A stretch of DNA of 64,000 bases, taken from positions 1 through 64,000 of the forward strand of contig NZ_BILX01000028.1 of NCBI RefSeq assembly GCF_004000785.1, read 5' to 3'. The notes below the pieces were generated by a model. That model did not search any database and had not been told where the DNA came from. It worked only from the letters and a program-made list of their open reading frames with translations. Positions 1 to 7,299 of the stretch are shown piece after piece (within the stretch, counting starts at the first letter, position 1; each line of letters starts with the position of its first letter). This DNA is from Paenibacillus ehimensis NBRC 15659. GTDB taxonomy: Bacteria; Bacillota; Bacilli; Paenibacillales; NBRC-103111. The translations under genes and the position numbers were made by a program.

Positions 1-729
1 GAGCCGCTGCTCGAAGCGCGCGGCCTGACCAGCGGCACCAAGGTGCGCGGCGTCGATCTGACGGTGCGCCGCGGCGAAATCGTCGGCGTAGTCGGTCTGG
101 TCGGCGCGGGCAAGACGGAGCTGTCGCGCCTTCTGTTCGGCGCAGACCCGCTCGACGCGGGCGAGCTGCGGCTGCACGGCTGCGAGCTGAAGCTCCGGGC
201 CCCGGCCGACGCCGTCCGCGCGGGGCTGGCGCTCATCCCGGAGGAGCGGCGCAAGCAAGGCGTGCTCGTCGAGCTGTCGGTGAAGGCGAACCTTGCGTTG
301 ACGCTACTTGAGCGGCTCAGCCGGCTCGGCTTCGTCAACCGCCGCAAGGAAACGGAGAATGCGGACGCCCGCATCGCCGAGCTCGGGATTCAGCCGCCGA
401 ACCGGGAGCAGCAGGTCAAATATTTGAGCGGCGGCAACCAGCAGAAGGTGGCGGTCGGCAAATGGCTGCCGACGGACGCCGAGGTGTATTTGTTCGACGA
501 ACCGACCAAAGGCGTCGACGTGGGCGCCAAAAGCGATATTTTCCGCTTGATCGGACGACTCGCTCAGGAAGGAAAAGGCATTGTGTACTTATCGTGCGAA
601 ATCGCGGAAATTCTGGGCATTGCCGACCGGATTCTCGTCATGAGCTACGGACGGATCGTGAAAGAGCTGTCCCGCGACGAAGCGACGCAGGAGAAAATAT
701 TGTACTATGCAAGCAGCGGGGAGGCATAA
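1..729 (+). CDS. Sugar ABC transporter ATP-binding protein, C-terminal part (RbsA/MglA type), cut by window edge
   Basis: The reading frame is open from base 1, so the gene starts outside the window; about 242 residues are visible. It is the second nucleotide-binding domain of a duplicated RbsA/MglA-type ATPase that powers monosaccharide import. Walker A is seen as GLVGAGKTEL (about residues 32-41 of the visible part), the ABC signature as LSGGNQQKV, and Walker B as YLFDEPTKGVDVG. The degenerate Walker A with A-G-K-T and the GNQQK signature are typical of this subfamily. The stop codon lies 4 bases before the permease start, so the two are co-transcribed. The substrate cannot be told from this piece; the binding protein lies outside the window. 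Confidence 0.93.
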   Translation, partial: EPLLEARGLTSGTKVRGVDLTVRRGEIVGVVGLVGAGKTELSRLLFGADPLDAGELRLHGCELKLRAPADAVRAGLALIPEERRKQGVLVELSVKANLALTLLERLSRLGFVNRRKETENADARIAELGIQPPNREQQVKYLSGGNQQKVAVGKWLPTDAEVYLFDEPTKGVDVGAKSDIFRLIGRLAQEGKGIVYLSCEIAEILGIADRILVMSYGRIVKELSRDEATQEKILYYASSGEA

Positions 730-733
730 GCAA

Positions 734-1720
734 GTGAAAGGCAAATGGCTGGATGTTTCTTATAAATACGGGGCCTTGTTCATCATCGCCGCCGTCATTG
801 CAATCTTTTCTTTCGTCAATGAAAATTTCTTGTCCTACGACAACATGGCGGACATTCTCCGCTCTATCTCGATTGTAACGTTCATCGCGATCGGCGTGAC
901 CTTCTCGCAGATCGTCGACGGATTCGACCTCTCGGTCGGCTCTACCGTTTCGCTAACGACGGTCGTCACGGCGACGCTGATGGTCTGGTTTCAGCTCCCG
1001 CTTATCGTCGTACTCATTGTCCCGCTGCTGATCGGCATCGTCATCGGGCTGCTGAATGCGCTCTTGATTGTCAAAGTCAGGATACCGGACTTGCTGGCGA
1101 CGTTAGCCGTGATGTACATCATCGGCGGCGTCCACAAAACGTATACCCAAGGCTTCTCGATCTATAACAACATGCAGATGACCGACGGAACGAAAGCGCC
1201 CGGCAAATTCACCGAGACGTTCCTCTGGATCGGCCAAGGCAAGCTGCTCGGCATCCCGGTGCCGGTTCTGCTGATGATTATCGCCGTCGTCCTCGTTCAC
1301 GTCTTCCTTACGTACACCCGTTGGGGCCGCCAAATGTACGTGACCGGCGGCAACCAAGAGGCCGCCCGCCTCTCCGGCATCGCCGTCAATCGCGTGCGCA
1401 CATTCGCATACGTGCTGTCCGGCATCTTTGCCGCCGTCGGCGGCATTCTGTTCGCCGCCCGTGTCGGCTCCGGACAGATCGATGCCGGGGCGCCGCTGCT
1501 GATGGAATCGGTCGCCGCCGTATTCGTCGGGTTCTCCGTACTCGGCGCGGGCAAGCCGAACGTGATCGGCACGTTTTTCGGCGCCGTCCTGATCGGCGTG
1601 CTGCTGAACGGGCTGACGATGCTCAACCTCCCTTACTATGCCTTTGACATTATCAAAGGATCGGTGCTTGTGCTGGCGCTTGCCATTACGTTCATTCATT
1701 TGACCCGGCGCCGTGCCTAA
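734..1720 (+). CDS. Sugar ABC transporter permease (RbsC type)
   Basis: This 328-residue hydrophobic protein has the layout of the RbsC/XylH/MglC branched permease family, with 8-10 membrane spans and the conserved loop TRWGRQMYVTGGNQEAARLSGI near residue 200. I place the start at GTG 734 because GGGGAGG ends about 9 bases upstream of it; an upstream in-frame ATG at 707 lies inside the preceding gene and lacks a good ribosome site. It forms the membrane channel for the ATPase encoded just upstream. A hairpin terminator follows about 50 bases after the stop, so this is the last gene of its operon. The sugar carried is unknown. Confidence 0.93.
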   Translation: MKGKWLDVSYKYGALFIIAAVIAIFSFVNENFLSYDNMADILRSISIVTFIAIGVTFSQIVDGFDLSVGSTVSLTTVVTATLMVWFQLPLIVVLIVPLLIGIVIGLLNALLIVKVRIPDLLATLAVMYIIGGVHKTYTQGFSIYNNMQMTDGTKAPGKFTETFLWIGQGKLLGIPVPVLLMIIAVVLVHVFLTYTRWGRQMYVTGGNQEAARLSGIAVNRVRTFAYVLSGIFAAVGGILFAARVGSGQIDAGAPLLMESVAAVFVGFSVLGAGKPNVIGTFFGAVLIGVLLNGLTMLNLPYYAFDIIKGSVLVLALAITFIHLTRRRA

Positions 1721-1770
1721 CATTACTGTGACGGTCCGGCTGAAGTGCCGTTCCTCGCCAGTCCGTCTAT

Positions 1771-1819
1771 GCCCGCTGCCGCCGGAACGCGCTTCCGTGC
1801 CGCAAGCGGGCTTTTTTTT
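1771..1819 (+). terminator. Rho-independent terminator of the sugar transporter operon
   Basis: GCCCGCT pairs with AGCGGGC, with additional inner pairing (CCGGAA with TTCCG), followed by eight T residues. It ends the rbsA/rbsC-type unit. Confidence 0.85.
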
Positions 1820-1839
1820 CCGGGAACAGCAAGCCGCCG

Positions 1840-2250
1840 TCAGTCCAGAGCGGCCACGTGCCCTTGGTGGCGGCGGATCAAATCGACGATCTCGTCGTAC
1901 TGTTCCTCGGCCACCTTCGCGCTGAGCGCGTAGCGAAGCTCCCGGTCGTCCACGCCGTCGCCGTCTTTGTCGTGCCCGGCTTCGTCCAGCGTGCGGAAGC
2001 CGAGATAAGCCCCGGCTGCCGCCGCGCCGGTGGCGGCGATCGGTCCGGCCTCGCTGCCCGCATAACCGACGCCGGCCGGAATCGTCCCCGCACCTGCGAC
2101 AGCGATCGGAAACAACAGCGGCGTATCGCGGTCCAATGCCTCGTCCAATTCACCGATTTCGACCTGCTCCACCCGGTACGTTTGCAGCTTGATCCGAACG
2201 TCCTCGGCTTCGTTTTCCGTATGAAAATAAGCTTGGATCGGTCTGCTCAT
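1840..2250 (-). CDS. Small general-stress-type protein (YflT/GsiB-17M-like N-terminus)
   Basis: This 136-residue protein begins with a short alpha/beta region (sequence around AYFHTENEAEDVRIKLQTY) resembling the general stress protein 17M/YflT domain, continues with a Gly/Ala-rich stretch (about residues 48-85) that could be membrane-inserting, and ends with another alpha/beta segment that looks like a second half of the same fold. AAAGGAG lies about 9 bases before the ATG. It stands alone between convergent genes. Function is not known; a role in stress response is an inference from the family. Confidence 0.7.
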   Translation of the reverse strand: MSRPIQAYFHTENEAEDVRIKLQTYRVEQVEIGELDEALDRDTPLLFPIAVAGAGTIPAGVGYAGSEAGPIAATGAAAAGAYLGFRTLDEAGHDKDGDGVDDRELRYALSAKVAEEQYDEIVDLIRRHQGHVAALD

Positions 2251-2292
2251 CCTCCATCGCTCCTTTGTCTGGAAATAGCTTTCTCTTTTTCC

Positions 2293-2316
2293 TTACCCTT
2301 TATTGCCCGTTTTTAC
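2293..2316 (-). promoter_or_regulatory. Possible sigma-B-like promoter
   Basis: On the minus strand GTAAAA, 12 bases, GGGTAA loosely matches the sigma-B pattern GTTTAA-N12-15-GGGTAT upstream of the stress-type gene. Many paenibacilli lack sigma-B, so this is weak. Confidence 0.25.
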
Positions 2317-2436
2317 TCAAGCACGTCCGCTCTTTCCGCATGTGGCGGGGATTTACCGTCTCTGCCCGATGGAGCGGAGCTCGCGAGTTGCAACCGCCAT
2401 GACCGGCGTCAGCAAGCCCGTCCCTTCTGCATAACG

Positions 2437-3426
2437 TTAAGGTTTTAAAACGATGGTGCCTACGGTTTGACGGGATTCAAGCAGCCGGTGGGCTTCCGCC
2501 GCTTGCTCCAAGGGCAAGATATGCCGCACGACCGGCTTTAACTGATCGGCGGATATCATTTCGTACAAGTGTTCCAATCCGGCTTTTGCACTCTCGGGGC
2601 GGGACGTAAGGAAATGGGCGATATTGAACCCTATGATCGATTTATTTTCAAGCAGCTTGACGAGATCCGCGCGGTCCCATTTTTCATTTACCGCACTTGC
2701 CGATCCGAAATAAATAAGACGCCCAAATGGAGCCAACACTTGCAGACTGCCTTGCAGAATGTCTCCTCCCACCATTTCCAATATCAGGTCTGCGCCTTTT
2801 CCTCCGGTACACTCCAGCACTTGCTTTGCCCAATCCGGTTCACTGTAATTGATTGCGGCATCCGCCCCCAAAGAGAGAGCCAGCTCTAGCTTGGCGGGCG
2901 CGCTTGCCGTTGCGATGATTTTCCCGGCCATCATTCTCCTCGCGATCTGAATCGCCAGACTGCCGACTCCTCCGGCAGCGGCATGAATCAACACTGTTTC
3001 ACCGGGCTGGATACGCCCCACGCTCTTTAGCGTATGGTATGCCGTCTGCCCCTGTGTTAAAAGCGCGGCGGATTGAACAAGATTAAGCCGGTGGGGAACA
3101 GGCAGCAGCATAGAAGAAGGCACGACAACATATTCCGCATAAGCGCCTTGCGGCACTTGCGCGATGACACTTCTCCCAATCTCGACGTTTGTCACGCCTT
3201 CGCCCGCTTCAGCCACTTGACCGACCACTTCGGCCCATTGGCCCAAAACGGCCGGAAGGGGAACCGGGAAAGGATAGGTCCCTTTCCGCTGCTGAACTTC
3301 TGCATAGTTAACGCCGATCGCTTGAACTTTAAGCAACACTTCGTGCATCCCGGGAATCGGTTTTTCCATGTCTTCCACCTTTAATACTTCCGGTCCTCCG
3401 CATTGGTACATTCGAATTGCTTTCAT
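2437..3426 (-). CDS. Zinc-independent quinone oxidoreductase, MDR family
   Basis: This 329-residue medium-chain dehydrogenase/reductase resembles NADPH:quinone reductases (QOR/ζ-crystallin group). The GroES-like domain is at about 1-125. The Rossmann domain carries AAAGGVGSLAIQIA at about 149-162 for NADPH binding. No structural or catalytic zinc ligands typical of alcohol dehydrogenases are visible. It probably reduces quinones or electrophilic enones. AGGAGGAGAAGG precedes the ATG. It lies just downstream of a TetR regulator on the same strand, and a copy of that regulator's presumed operator covers its promoter, so it is probably the regulator's target. Confidence 0.88.
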   Translation of the reverse strand: MKAIRMYQCGGPEVLKVEDMEKPIPGMHEVLLKVQAIGVNYAEVQQRKGTYPFPVPLPAVLGQWAEVVGQVAEAGEGVTNVEIGRSVIAQVPQGAYAEYVVVPSSMLLPVPHRLNLVQSAALLTQGQTAYHTLKSVGRIQPGETVLIHAAAGGVGSLAIQIARRMMAGKIIATASAPAKLELALSLGADAAINYSEPDWAKQVLECTGGKGADLILEMVGGDILQGSLQVLAPFGRLIYFGSASAVNEKWDRADLVKLLENKSIIGFNIAHFLTSRPESAKAGLEHLYEMISADQLKPVVRHILPLEQAAEAHRLLESRQTVGTIVLKP

Positions 3427-3457
3427 TCCTTCTCCTCCTCAAAGTCTTTGCCTTAAA

Positions 3458-3480
3458 ATTATAGTTGAGCGATCATCTAT
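3458..3480 (-). promoter_or_regulatory. Promoter and TetR operator copy 1 before the quinone oxidoreductase
   Basis: ATAGTTGAGCGATCATCTAT at 3461-3480 is an imperfect palindrome (TAGTTGA, 4-base centre, TCATCTA). It overlaps a perfect minus-strand -10 box TATAAT at 3458-3463. An 18/20 identical copy lies upstream of the tetR-type gene at 4119-4138. The placement fits repression by the adjacent TetR protein. Confidence 0.75.
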
Positions 3481-3497
3481 TTTTAGGTTAAAAAAAA

Positions 3498-4103
3498 TTA
3501 CTTTTTAGGGTTTGCCAGCCGAAGCGCTCCCTCGGCCATTCTTGAGAAAGTCTCCGCGTCATTATGTATCCTGGCTATTAAGGCTACCCCTTCGGTATAA
3601 CAAAGCAATGCCTTTGCGGTATCCGGAATTCGTTCTTTGGGAAGCGCTATTAGCTCGTCCTCGTAAGCCTGCGTTATCCACTCTTCAAAATAACCCGTAA
3701 AAAGGGAGAAAATTTCTTGAACTTTACGGTTAATTACCTGATCCTGAGTGGCAAGCTCTCCTCCAAGGACGGCAAACGTGCATCCCAGTACCGGCTTCCC
3801 CTCGCTGCTCCGATGCGCATGGAGATGACAGGTGCGCATAAAGAACTCCCGGATCTTTTCCAGGGGACTCAGGTTTGACGTTTGAATAGGCGTGAAGATA
3901 TAATTCCGCGTATCTTCCCACGTTTTCTCCAAAACCGCAATGACCAATTGCTGCTTGGACGGAAACAAATAATAAAAACTTCCGGGTTTAATACCGGCAA
4001 CATTGCACAATTCCTGCACTCCAACTCCATGATATCCGCGTTCCGGCACTAACCGCGCTGCCGTTTCCAGCAACCGTTCTCTGGCATCGCTTTTTCTCCC
4101 CAT
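3498..4103 (-). CDS. TetR/AcrR family transcriptional repressor
   Basis: This 201-residue TetR protein has the HTH within residues 1-50 (ARERLLETAARLVPERGYHG, then GIKPGSFYYLFPSKQQLV as the recognition part) and an all-helical C-terminal ligand domain with a TetR_C-type motif. I start it at ATG 4103, where AAAGAGGTGG is correctly spaced. A GTG at 4130 would extend it by 9 residues but lies inside the presumed operator. It sits upstream of the quinone oxidoreductase on the same strand, and matching 20-bp operator copies precede both genes. I infer that it represses itself and the oxidoreductase in response to a quinone-like or electrophilic inducer. Confidence 0.9.
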   Translation of the reverse strand: MGRKSDARERLLETAARLVPERGYHGVGVQELCNVAGIKPGSFYYLFPSKQQLVIAVLEKTWEDTRNYIFTPIQTSNLSPLEKIREFFMRTCHLHAHRSSEGKPVLGCTFAVLGGELATQDQVINRKVQEIFSLFTGYFEEWITQAYEDELIALPKERIPDTAKALLCYTEGVALIARIHNDAETFSRMAEGALRLANPKK

Positions 4104-4118
4104 CTTGCCCACCTCTTT

Positions 4119-4138
4119 ATAGATGTTCACTCAACTAT
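4119..4138 (-). promoter_or_regulatory. TetR operator copy 2 (autoregulation site)
   Basis: Read on the minus strand it is ATAGTTGAGTGAACATCTAT, differing from the copy at 3461-3480 at two positions only. It lies 16-35 bases upstream of the regulator's start codon. Confidence 0.72.
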
Positions 4139-4182
4139 TTATTAATCATACTTCAGACACTTTCAATTTTCAATTAAAAACG

Positions 4183-4230
4183 TAGACAAATACCACATGG
4201 CCTATTATAATCATTATTGATAATGATAAT
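4183..4230 (+). promoter_or_regulatory. Sigma-A promoter overlapped by a Fur/PerR-family operator
   Basis: TAGACA at 4183-4188, 17 bases, TATAAT at 4206-4211 make a near-consensus promoter. TTATAATCATTATTG at 4205-4219 matches the PerR consensus (TTATAATNATTATAA) at 13 of 15 positions. ATCATTATTGATAATGAT at 4210-4227 is a perfect 8-2-8 palindrome, and GATAATGATAAT at 4219-4230 is the repeated Fur hexamer. The box covers the -10 and start-site region, which fits repression by Fur, PerR or Zur. Which of the three cannot be decided by eye. Confidence 0.7.
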
Positions 4231-4248
4231 GTTCGAGGTGAAGGCTGT

Positions 4249-4806
4249 ATGAAAGACTCCAAAGCCGACCTGATTTTACACCCGGTCCGCTTCCGCATTC
4301 TTGGGCTGCTTGTCGGCGGACGCAGCATGTCCGCGCTCGAAATGGCCGAGGCGCTGCCCGATATTCCTCAAGCGACGCTGTACCGGCATTTGAACAAGCT
4401 GTACAAAAGCGGCGTTCTGACGGTAGCCAACGAACGCCAGGTTCGCGGAACGGTCGAGAAGATTTATGCGCTCCCGGATAAGCAAGCCGTACTGTCCGCA
4501 GCGGATTTGGCCCATGCCGACCGGGACGACCACCTGCGCTACTTCATGACGTTTGTCGCCTCGCTGGTGGACGATTACGGACGCTATTTGCGGCAGCCCT
4601 CGGTGGACTTGGAGGCGGACGGCGTCGGCTACAGGCAGGTGCCGCTATACTTGACGGATGAAGAGTTTGCCGAATTCGTTCAGGCCATTCGCCCTCCGAT
4701 CCGGGAAGCCATGGCGAATTCTCCCGAACCCGGACGACGGAGGCGCTTATTCACTACCATCATCATCCCGGAGCCGCAAGCATCCGATTCGGAAGGAAAA
4801 GAGTGA
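4249..4806 (+). CDS. ArsR-like winged-helix regulator of the YhfC-like pair
   Basis: This 185-residue protein has a winged HTH at about residues 8-75 (HPVRFRILGLLVGGRSMSAL, then QATLYRHLNKLYKSGVLTV as the recognition helix and wing), followed by a less typical C-terminal region ending in charged residues. It resembles ArsR/HTH_20-type regulators. GAGGTGAAGG precedes the ATG. Its stop codon is a few bases before the start of the next gene, so the three genes form one operon behind the Fur-family box. No cysteine cluster for metal sensing is visible. The signal it senses is unknown. Confidence 0.82.
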   Translation: MKDSKADLILHPVRFRILGLLVGGRSMSALEMAEALPDIPQATLYRHLNKLYKSGVLTVANERQVRGTVEKIYALPDKQAVLSAADLAHADRDDHLRYFMTFVASLVDDYGRYLRQPSVDLEADGVGYRQVPLYLTDEEFAEFVQAIRPPIREAMANSPEPGRRRRLFTTIIIPEPQASDSEGKE

Positions 4807-4811
4807 CGATC

Positions 4812-5516
4812 ATGAAACCAATTAGAACCGAATCAATCGAACCGACCGATGCATATGATCGTATCAGACGCCGCTTTTATATGGCGATTCCGCTTTATTT
4901 GGCTGTTCCCGCCGTTTTCTGGCTCGCATTCCGCTATGCGGGGTTTCCGGCCGATTGGGCCGCCTTCGGGATCGGAGCGGCCGGTTGGTGGGCCGCGCTC
5001 CTGCTTCGCGGTCCGATTGCGCTGCTCGTCCGCAAGCAGCCGAAGGAGCGCGCGGGCCTGCTCGTCGGTGCCGCCTCCGGACCGCTGGAGGAAGGCGTCC
5101 GGCTGCTGGCGCTCTGGATAACCGGCTTCTCGTTCAACTCCGCCCTTTCTCTTGGGCAAGGATGGGCCGCCATTGAGGTTGTATTCGCCGTCGTCAACGG
5201 GATCGTCCTGGCCACCGTCATCAAGCGGACGGACGAAAAAGCGATGCAGGCCAAGGCCTTCCTCGAGTCGACCGGCCAAATGAACAGCTCTCCGCTATGG
5301 GGCGTGCTGGAGCGTCTTTTCGCCAGCATGTTCCACATCGGCAGCACGCTGCTGATCGCCCATATGCCATGGCTGCTTATCCTGATGATCCCGGCGCATA
5401 CCGGCTTGAACCTGATCTCCGTCCGGTTGGCCAAACGGTCGCTGCCGCTGACAGAGCTGTTCGTAGCCGCGGTCGGAATCATCACCTTAACCGCAGGTCT
5501 GCTTGTATGGCAATAA
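4812..5516 (+). CDS. Divergent YhfC-like intramembrane protease homologue 1
   Basis: This 234-residue protein has about seven hydrophobic segments. The loop SGPLEEGVRLLAL at about residues 83-95 gives the E-E-x-x-R signature of glutamic-type intramembrane proteases (CPBP/PrsW/YhfC superfamily), and later segments hold FHIGS and IPAHTGLN with candidate metal- or water-binding histidines. The start is ATG 4812, with GGAAAAG about 10 bases upstream; a GTG at 4803 overlaps the previous stop but is too close to that site. It is shorter and more diverged than its neighbour, which is a clearer YhfC. The substrate is unknown. Confidence 0.68.
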   Translation: MKPIRTESIEPTDAYDRIRRRFYMAIPLYLAVPAVFWLAFRYAGFPADWAAFGIGAAGWWAALLLRGPIALLVRKQPKERAGLLVGAASGPLEEGVRLLALWITGFSFNSALSLGQGWAAIEVVFAVVNGIVLATVIKRTDEKAMQAKAFLESTGQMNSSPLWGVLERLFASMFHIGSTLLIAHMPWLLILMIPAHTGLNLISVRLAKRSLPLTELFVAAVGIITLTAGLLVWQ

Positions 5517-5542
5517 GCCCCCAAGAAAGGAAGTGAACCGCC

Positions 5543-6319
5543 ATGGTCAGCCCGTGGTCCATTGGTTTCATGATCATGACCGCCGTATTGTCCGTCGGCG
5601 TACCGACAGCGTTTTTTATCTTCTACTACCGCAAAGAAAGGTTCTCGCTCAAAGCCTTCGGGATCGGCATTCTGGTGTTTATTTTGTTCAGCCAAGTGCT
5701 GGAAAAGGTTCTTCACGTCTATGTTTTTCAAGGCAATCCGTACACCGCAAGCCTCATGAGCCGCAATCCGCTGGCCCTGGCAACGTATGGCGCGCTGGCA
5801 GCCGGCATCTTCGAGGAGGTCGGGCGCTACATTGCCTTCCGCTTTTGGCTTAAACGCAACCGGGAGCGGAAGGACGGCATCGCGCTCGGGCTCGGCCACG
5901 GCGGAATCGAAGCCGTGCTCATCGGCGTGCTGGGCAGCGTGCAATCGCTCTATATATCGCTTCTGATCAACGCCGGACAATTCGACAAGCTGCTGGCTTC
6001 GGGCGCTCCGAGCGAACCGCTGCTCGCCGTGAAGTCGCTGCTGCTCACGATGCCCGCCTCGCATTTTGCCTTAGGCGGAATCGAACGGGTCTCCGCGCTG
6101 CTGATTCAGATCGCGATGTCGCTCATCGTGCTGCACGCCGTCCGCAGCCGCAAGCTGCTGTATTTGGCGTATGCAATCGGGATTCATGCGCTGATCGACT
6201 TTTTGCCAGGGCTCAGTCAAGGGATGAAATTGAACATCTGGCTGCTCGAAGCCGTCGTGGTGGCATTTGGACTCGCTTCGCTGGCCTTCATGCTCAAATC
6301 GAAGACTTGGATAAAATGA
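5543..6319 (+). CDS. yhfC: YhfC family intramembrane protease-like protein
   Basis: This 258-residue membrane protein matches the YhfC family of Bacillus in length and pattern. Expected active-site features are all visible in membrane segments: FEEVGRYIAF (about 92-101), GHGGIEA (about 117-123), HFALGGIER (about 174-182) and HALIDF (about 215-220). GGAAGTG stands 8 bases before the ATG. It is the third gene of the Fur-boxed operon. YhfC proteins are predicted, not proven, proteases. The order regulator, YhfC-like, YhfC suggests a membrane signalling or protein-turnover unit. Confidence 0.85.
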   Translation: MVSPWSIGFMIMTAVLSVGVPTAFFIFYYRKERFSLKAFGIGILVFILFSQVLEKVLHVYVFQGNPYTASLMSRNPLALATYGALAAGIFEEVGRYIAFRFWLKRNRERKDGIALGLGHGGIEAVLIGVLGSVQSLYISLLINAGQFDKLLASGAPSEPLLAVKSLLLTMPASHFALGGIERVSALLIQIAMSLIVLHAVRSRKLLYLAYAIGIHALIDFLPGLSQGMKLNIWLLEAVVVAFGLASLAFMLKSKTWIK

Positions 6320-6376
6320 TGAAATAATTCGCCCCTCCTCTTGGTACGCTAACCAATAGAATGGAGGTGAGCAGCC

Positions 6377-6514
6377 ATGTCAGGAAGAAACAACAAGCCG
6401 GACAACGACGGACCGGCCAGCCAGCCGGGACGCCTTGACCAATTCGGCGACAAGCTGGCGGAGGAGACGGTCTCCCGCGAGGCAAGCCCTTGCGATACCG
6501 GCAAGAAGAAGTAG
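6377..6514 (+). CDS. Small 45-residue hydrophilic protein
   Basis: An ATG at 6377 follows GGAGGTGA by 6 bases, an excellent ribosome site. The peptide is charged and soluble, with MSGRNNKPDND at the start and a Lys-rich end (DTGKKK). It is 57 bases after yhfC and followed by a hairpin, so it may be the last gene of that operon. I do not recognise the family. Confidence 0.6.
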   Translation: MSGRNNKPDNDGPASQPGRLDQFGDKLAEETVSREASPCDTGKKK

Positions 6515-6537
6515 CTCCGTGCTCCATCAAAAGAACA

Positions 6538-6581
6538 GAACCGCTCGCCTGCCCCTTCCAAGGGACCCAAGCGAGCGGTTC
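6538..6581. terminator. Bidirectional terminator between convergent units
   Basis: GAACCGCTCGC at 6538-6548 pairs perfectly with GCGAGCGGTTC at 6571-6581. T-rich sequence flanks both sides. It separates the yhfC unit from the amino-acid transporter genes. Confidence 0.8.
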
Positions 6582-6613
6582 ATTTTCGTCAAAACCGACC
6601 ATTTTATTCCATT

Positions 6614-7270
6614 CTATGCTTGGCGGACTTCCAGCCGTTTGGCCAGCAGCGACAACGTGTAGTTGACCACAAAATAGATCAGCGCTCCGGCGATAAAAAC
6701 CGGGATCACCCAGTTCGGATTTTTCGCAGCCACGATCTGCATATTGTGCATAAGCTCGGCGAGCACGATGACCGTCGCCAGCGACGTATCCTTGAGCAGC
6801 GAGATGAACTGGCTGACGATCGGCGGTACCATCCGGCGCAAGGCCTGCGGCAAAATCACATGCCACAAAGCCTGAACGTAAGTGAGCCCCGACGAACGGG
6901 CCGCTTCCATCTGCCCCTTCTCGATCGACAGCAGGCCGCTGCGGACAATCTCGGCAATCATCGCCGCTTCGAACACGGTAAGCGCTACGATCGCAGAGTA
7001 CTCGGCATTTTGAAACATTTTCAGCCCGACCTCGGGCAGCGCAAAGCGCGTGAAAAAGATAATGAGCAGAAGCGGCAAATTGCGGATCGTCTCTACGGCC
7101 ACCGCAAGCATCTGAGAAAGCACGGGAACGCGCGCGTATCTGAGCGTGCCGACAAGAGCGCCGAGGATAAAGCTGAAAATGATCGAGAAAAAGGCCACTT
7201 TTAACGTCACATAAAGCCCCTGCATTAGAAACTTGAGATTTTCCGGGGCATAAGCTCCCGCGAAGTCCAT
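6614..7270 (-). CDS. glnP: Polar amino-acid ABC transporter permease (GlnP type)
   Basis: This 218-residue permease of the HisM/GlnP family has the MetI-type core with about five spans. The coupling loop EAARSSGLTYVQALWHVILPQAL contains the EAA motif that contacts the ATPase. I start at ATG 7270, about 8 bases after GGGAGGGG; an ATG at 7300 overlaps the previous stop but lacks a ribosome site. It is the last gene of the glnQHMP-like set (genes run 9631 to 6614). It pairs with the similar permease upstream. The substrate is probably glutamine, glutamate or another polar amino acid. Confidence 0.88.
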   Translation of the reverse strand: MDFAGAYAPENLKFLMQGLYVTLKVAFFSIIFSFILGALVGTLRYARVPVLSQMLAVAVETIRNLPLLLIIFFTRFALPEVGLKMFQNAEYSAIVALTVFEAAMIAEIVRSGLLSIEKGQMEAARSSGLTYVQALWHVILPQALRRMVPPIVSQFISLLKDTSLATVIVLAELMHNMQIVAAKNPNWVIPVFIAGALIYFVVNYTLSLLAKRLEVRQA

Positions 7271-7299
7271 ATCGCTTCCCCTCCCTCCCGCGCCGGGCA

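Noticed and set aside
1103-1723. Long open frame on the minus strand opposite the RbsC-type permease
   Set aside because: It mirrors the codon structure of a GC-rich real gene, has no ribosome site and a composition full of His/Arg/Asp typical of antisense frames. The same applies to many other long antisense frames, for example 23328-24500 and 56968-58458.
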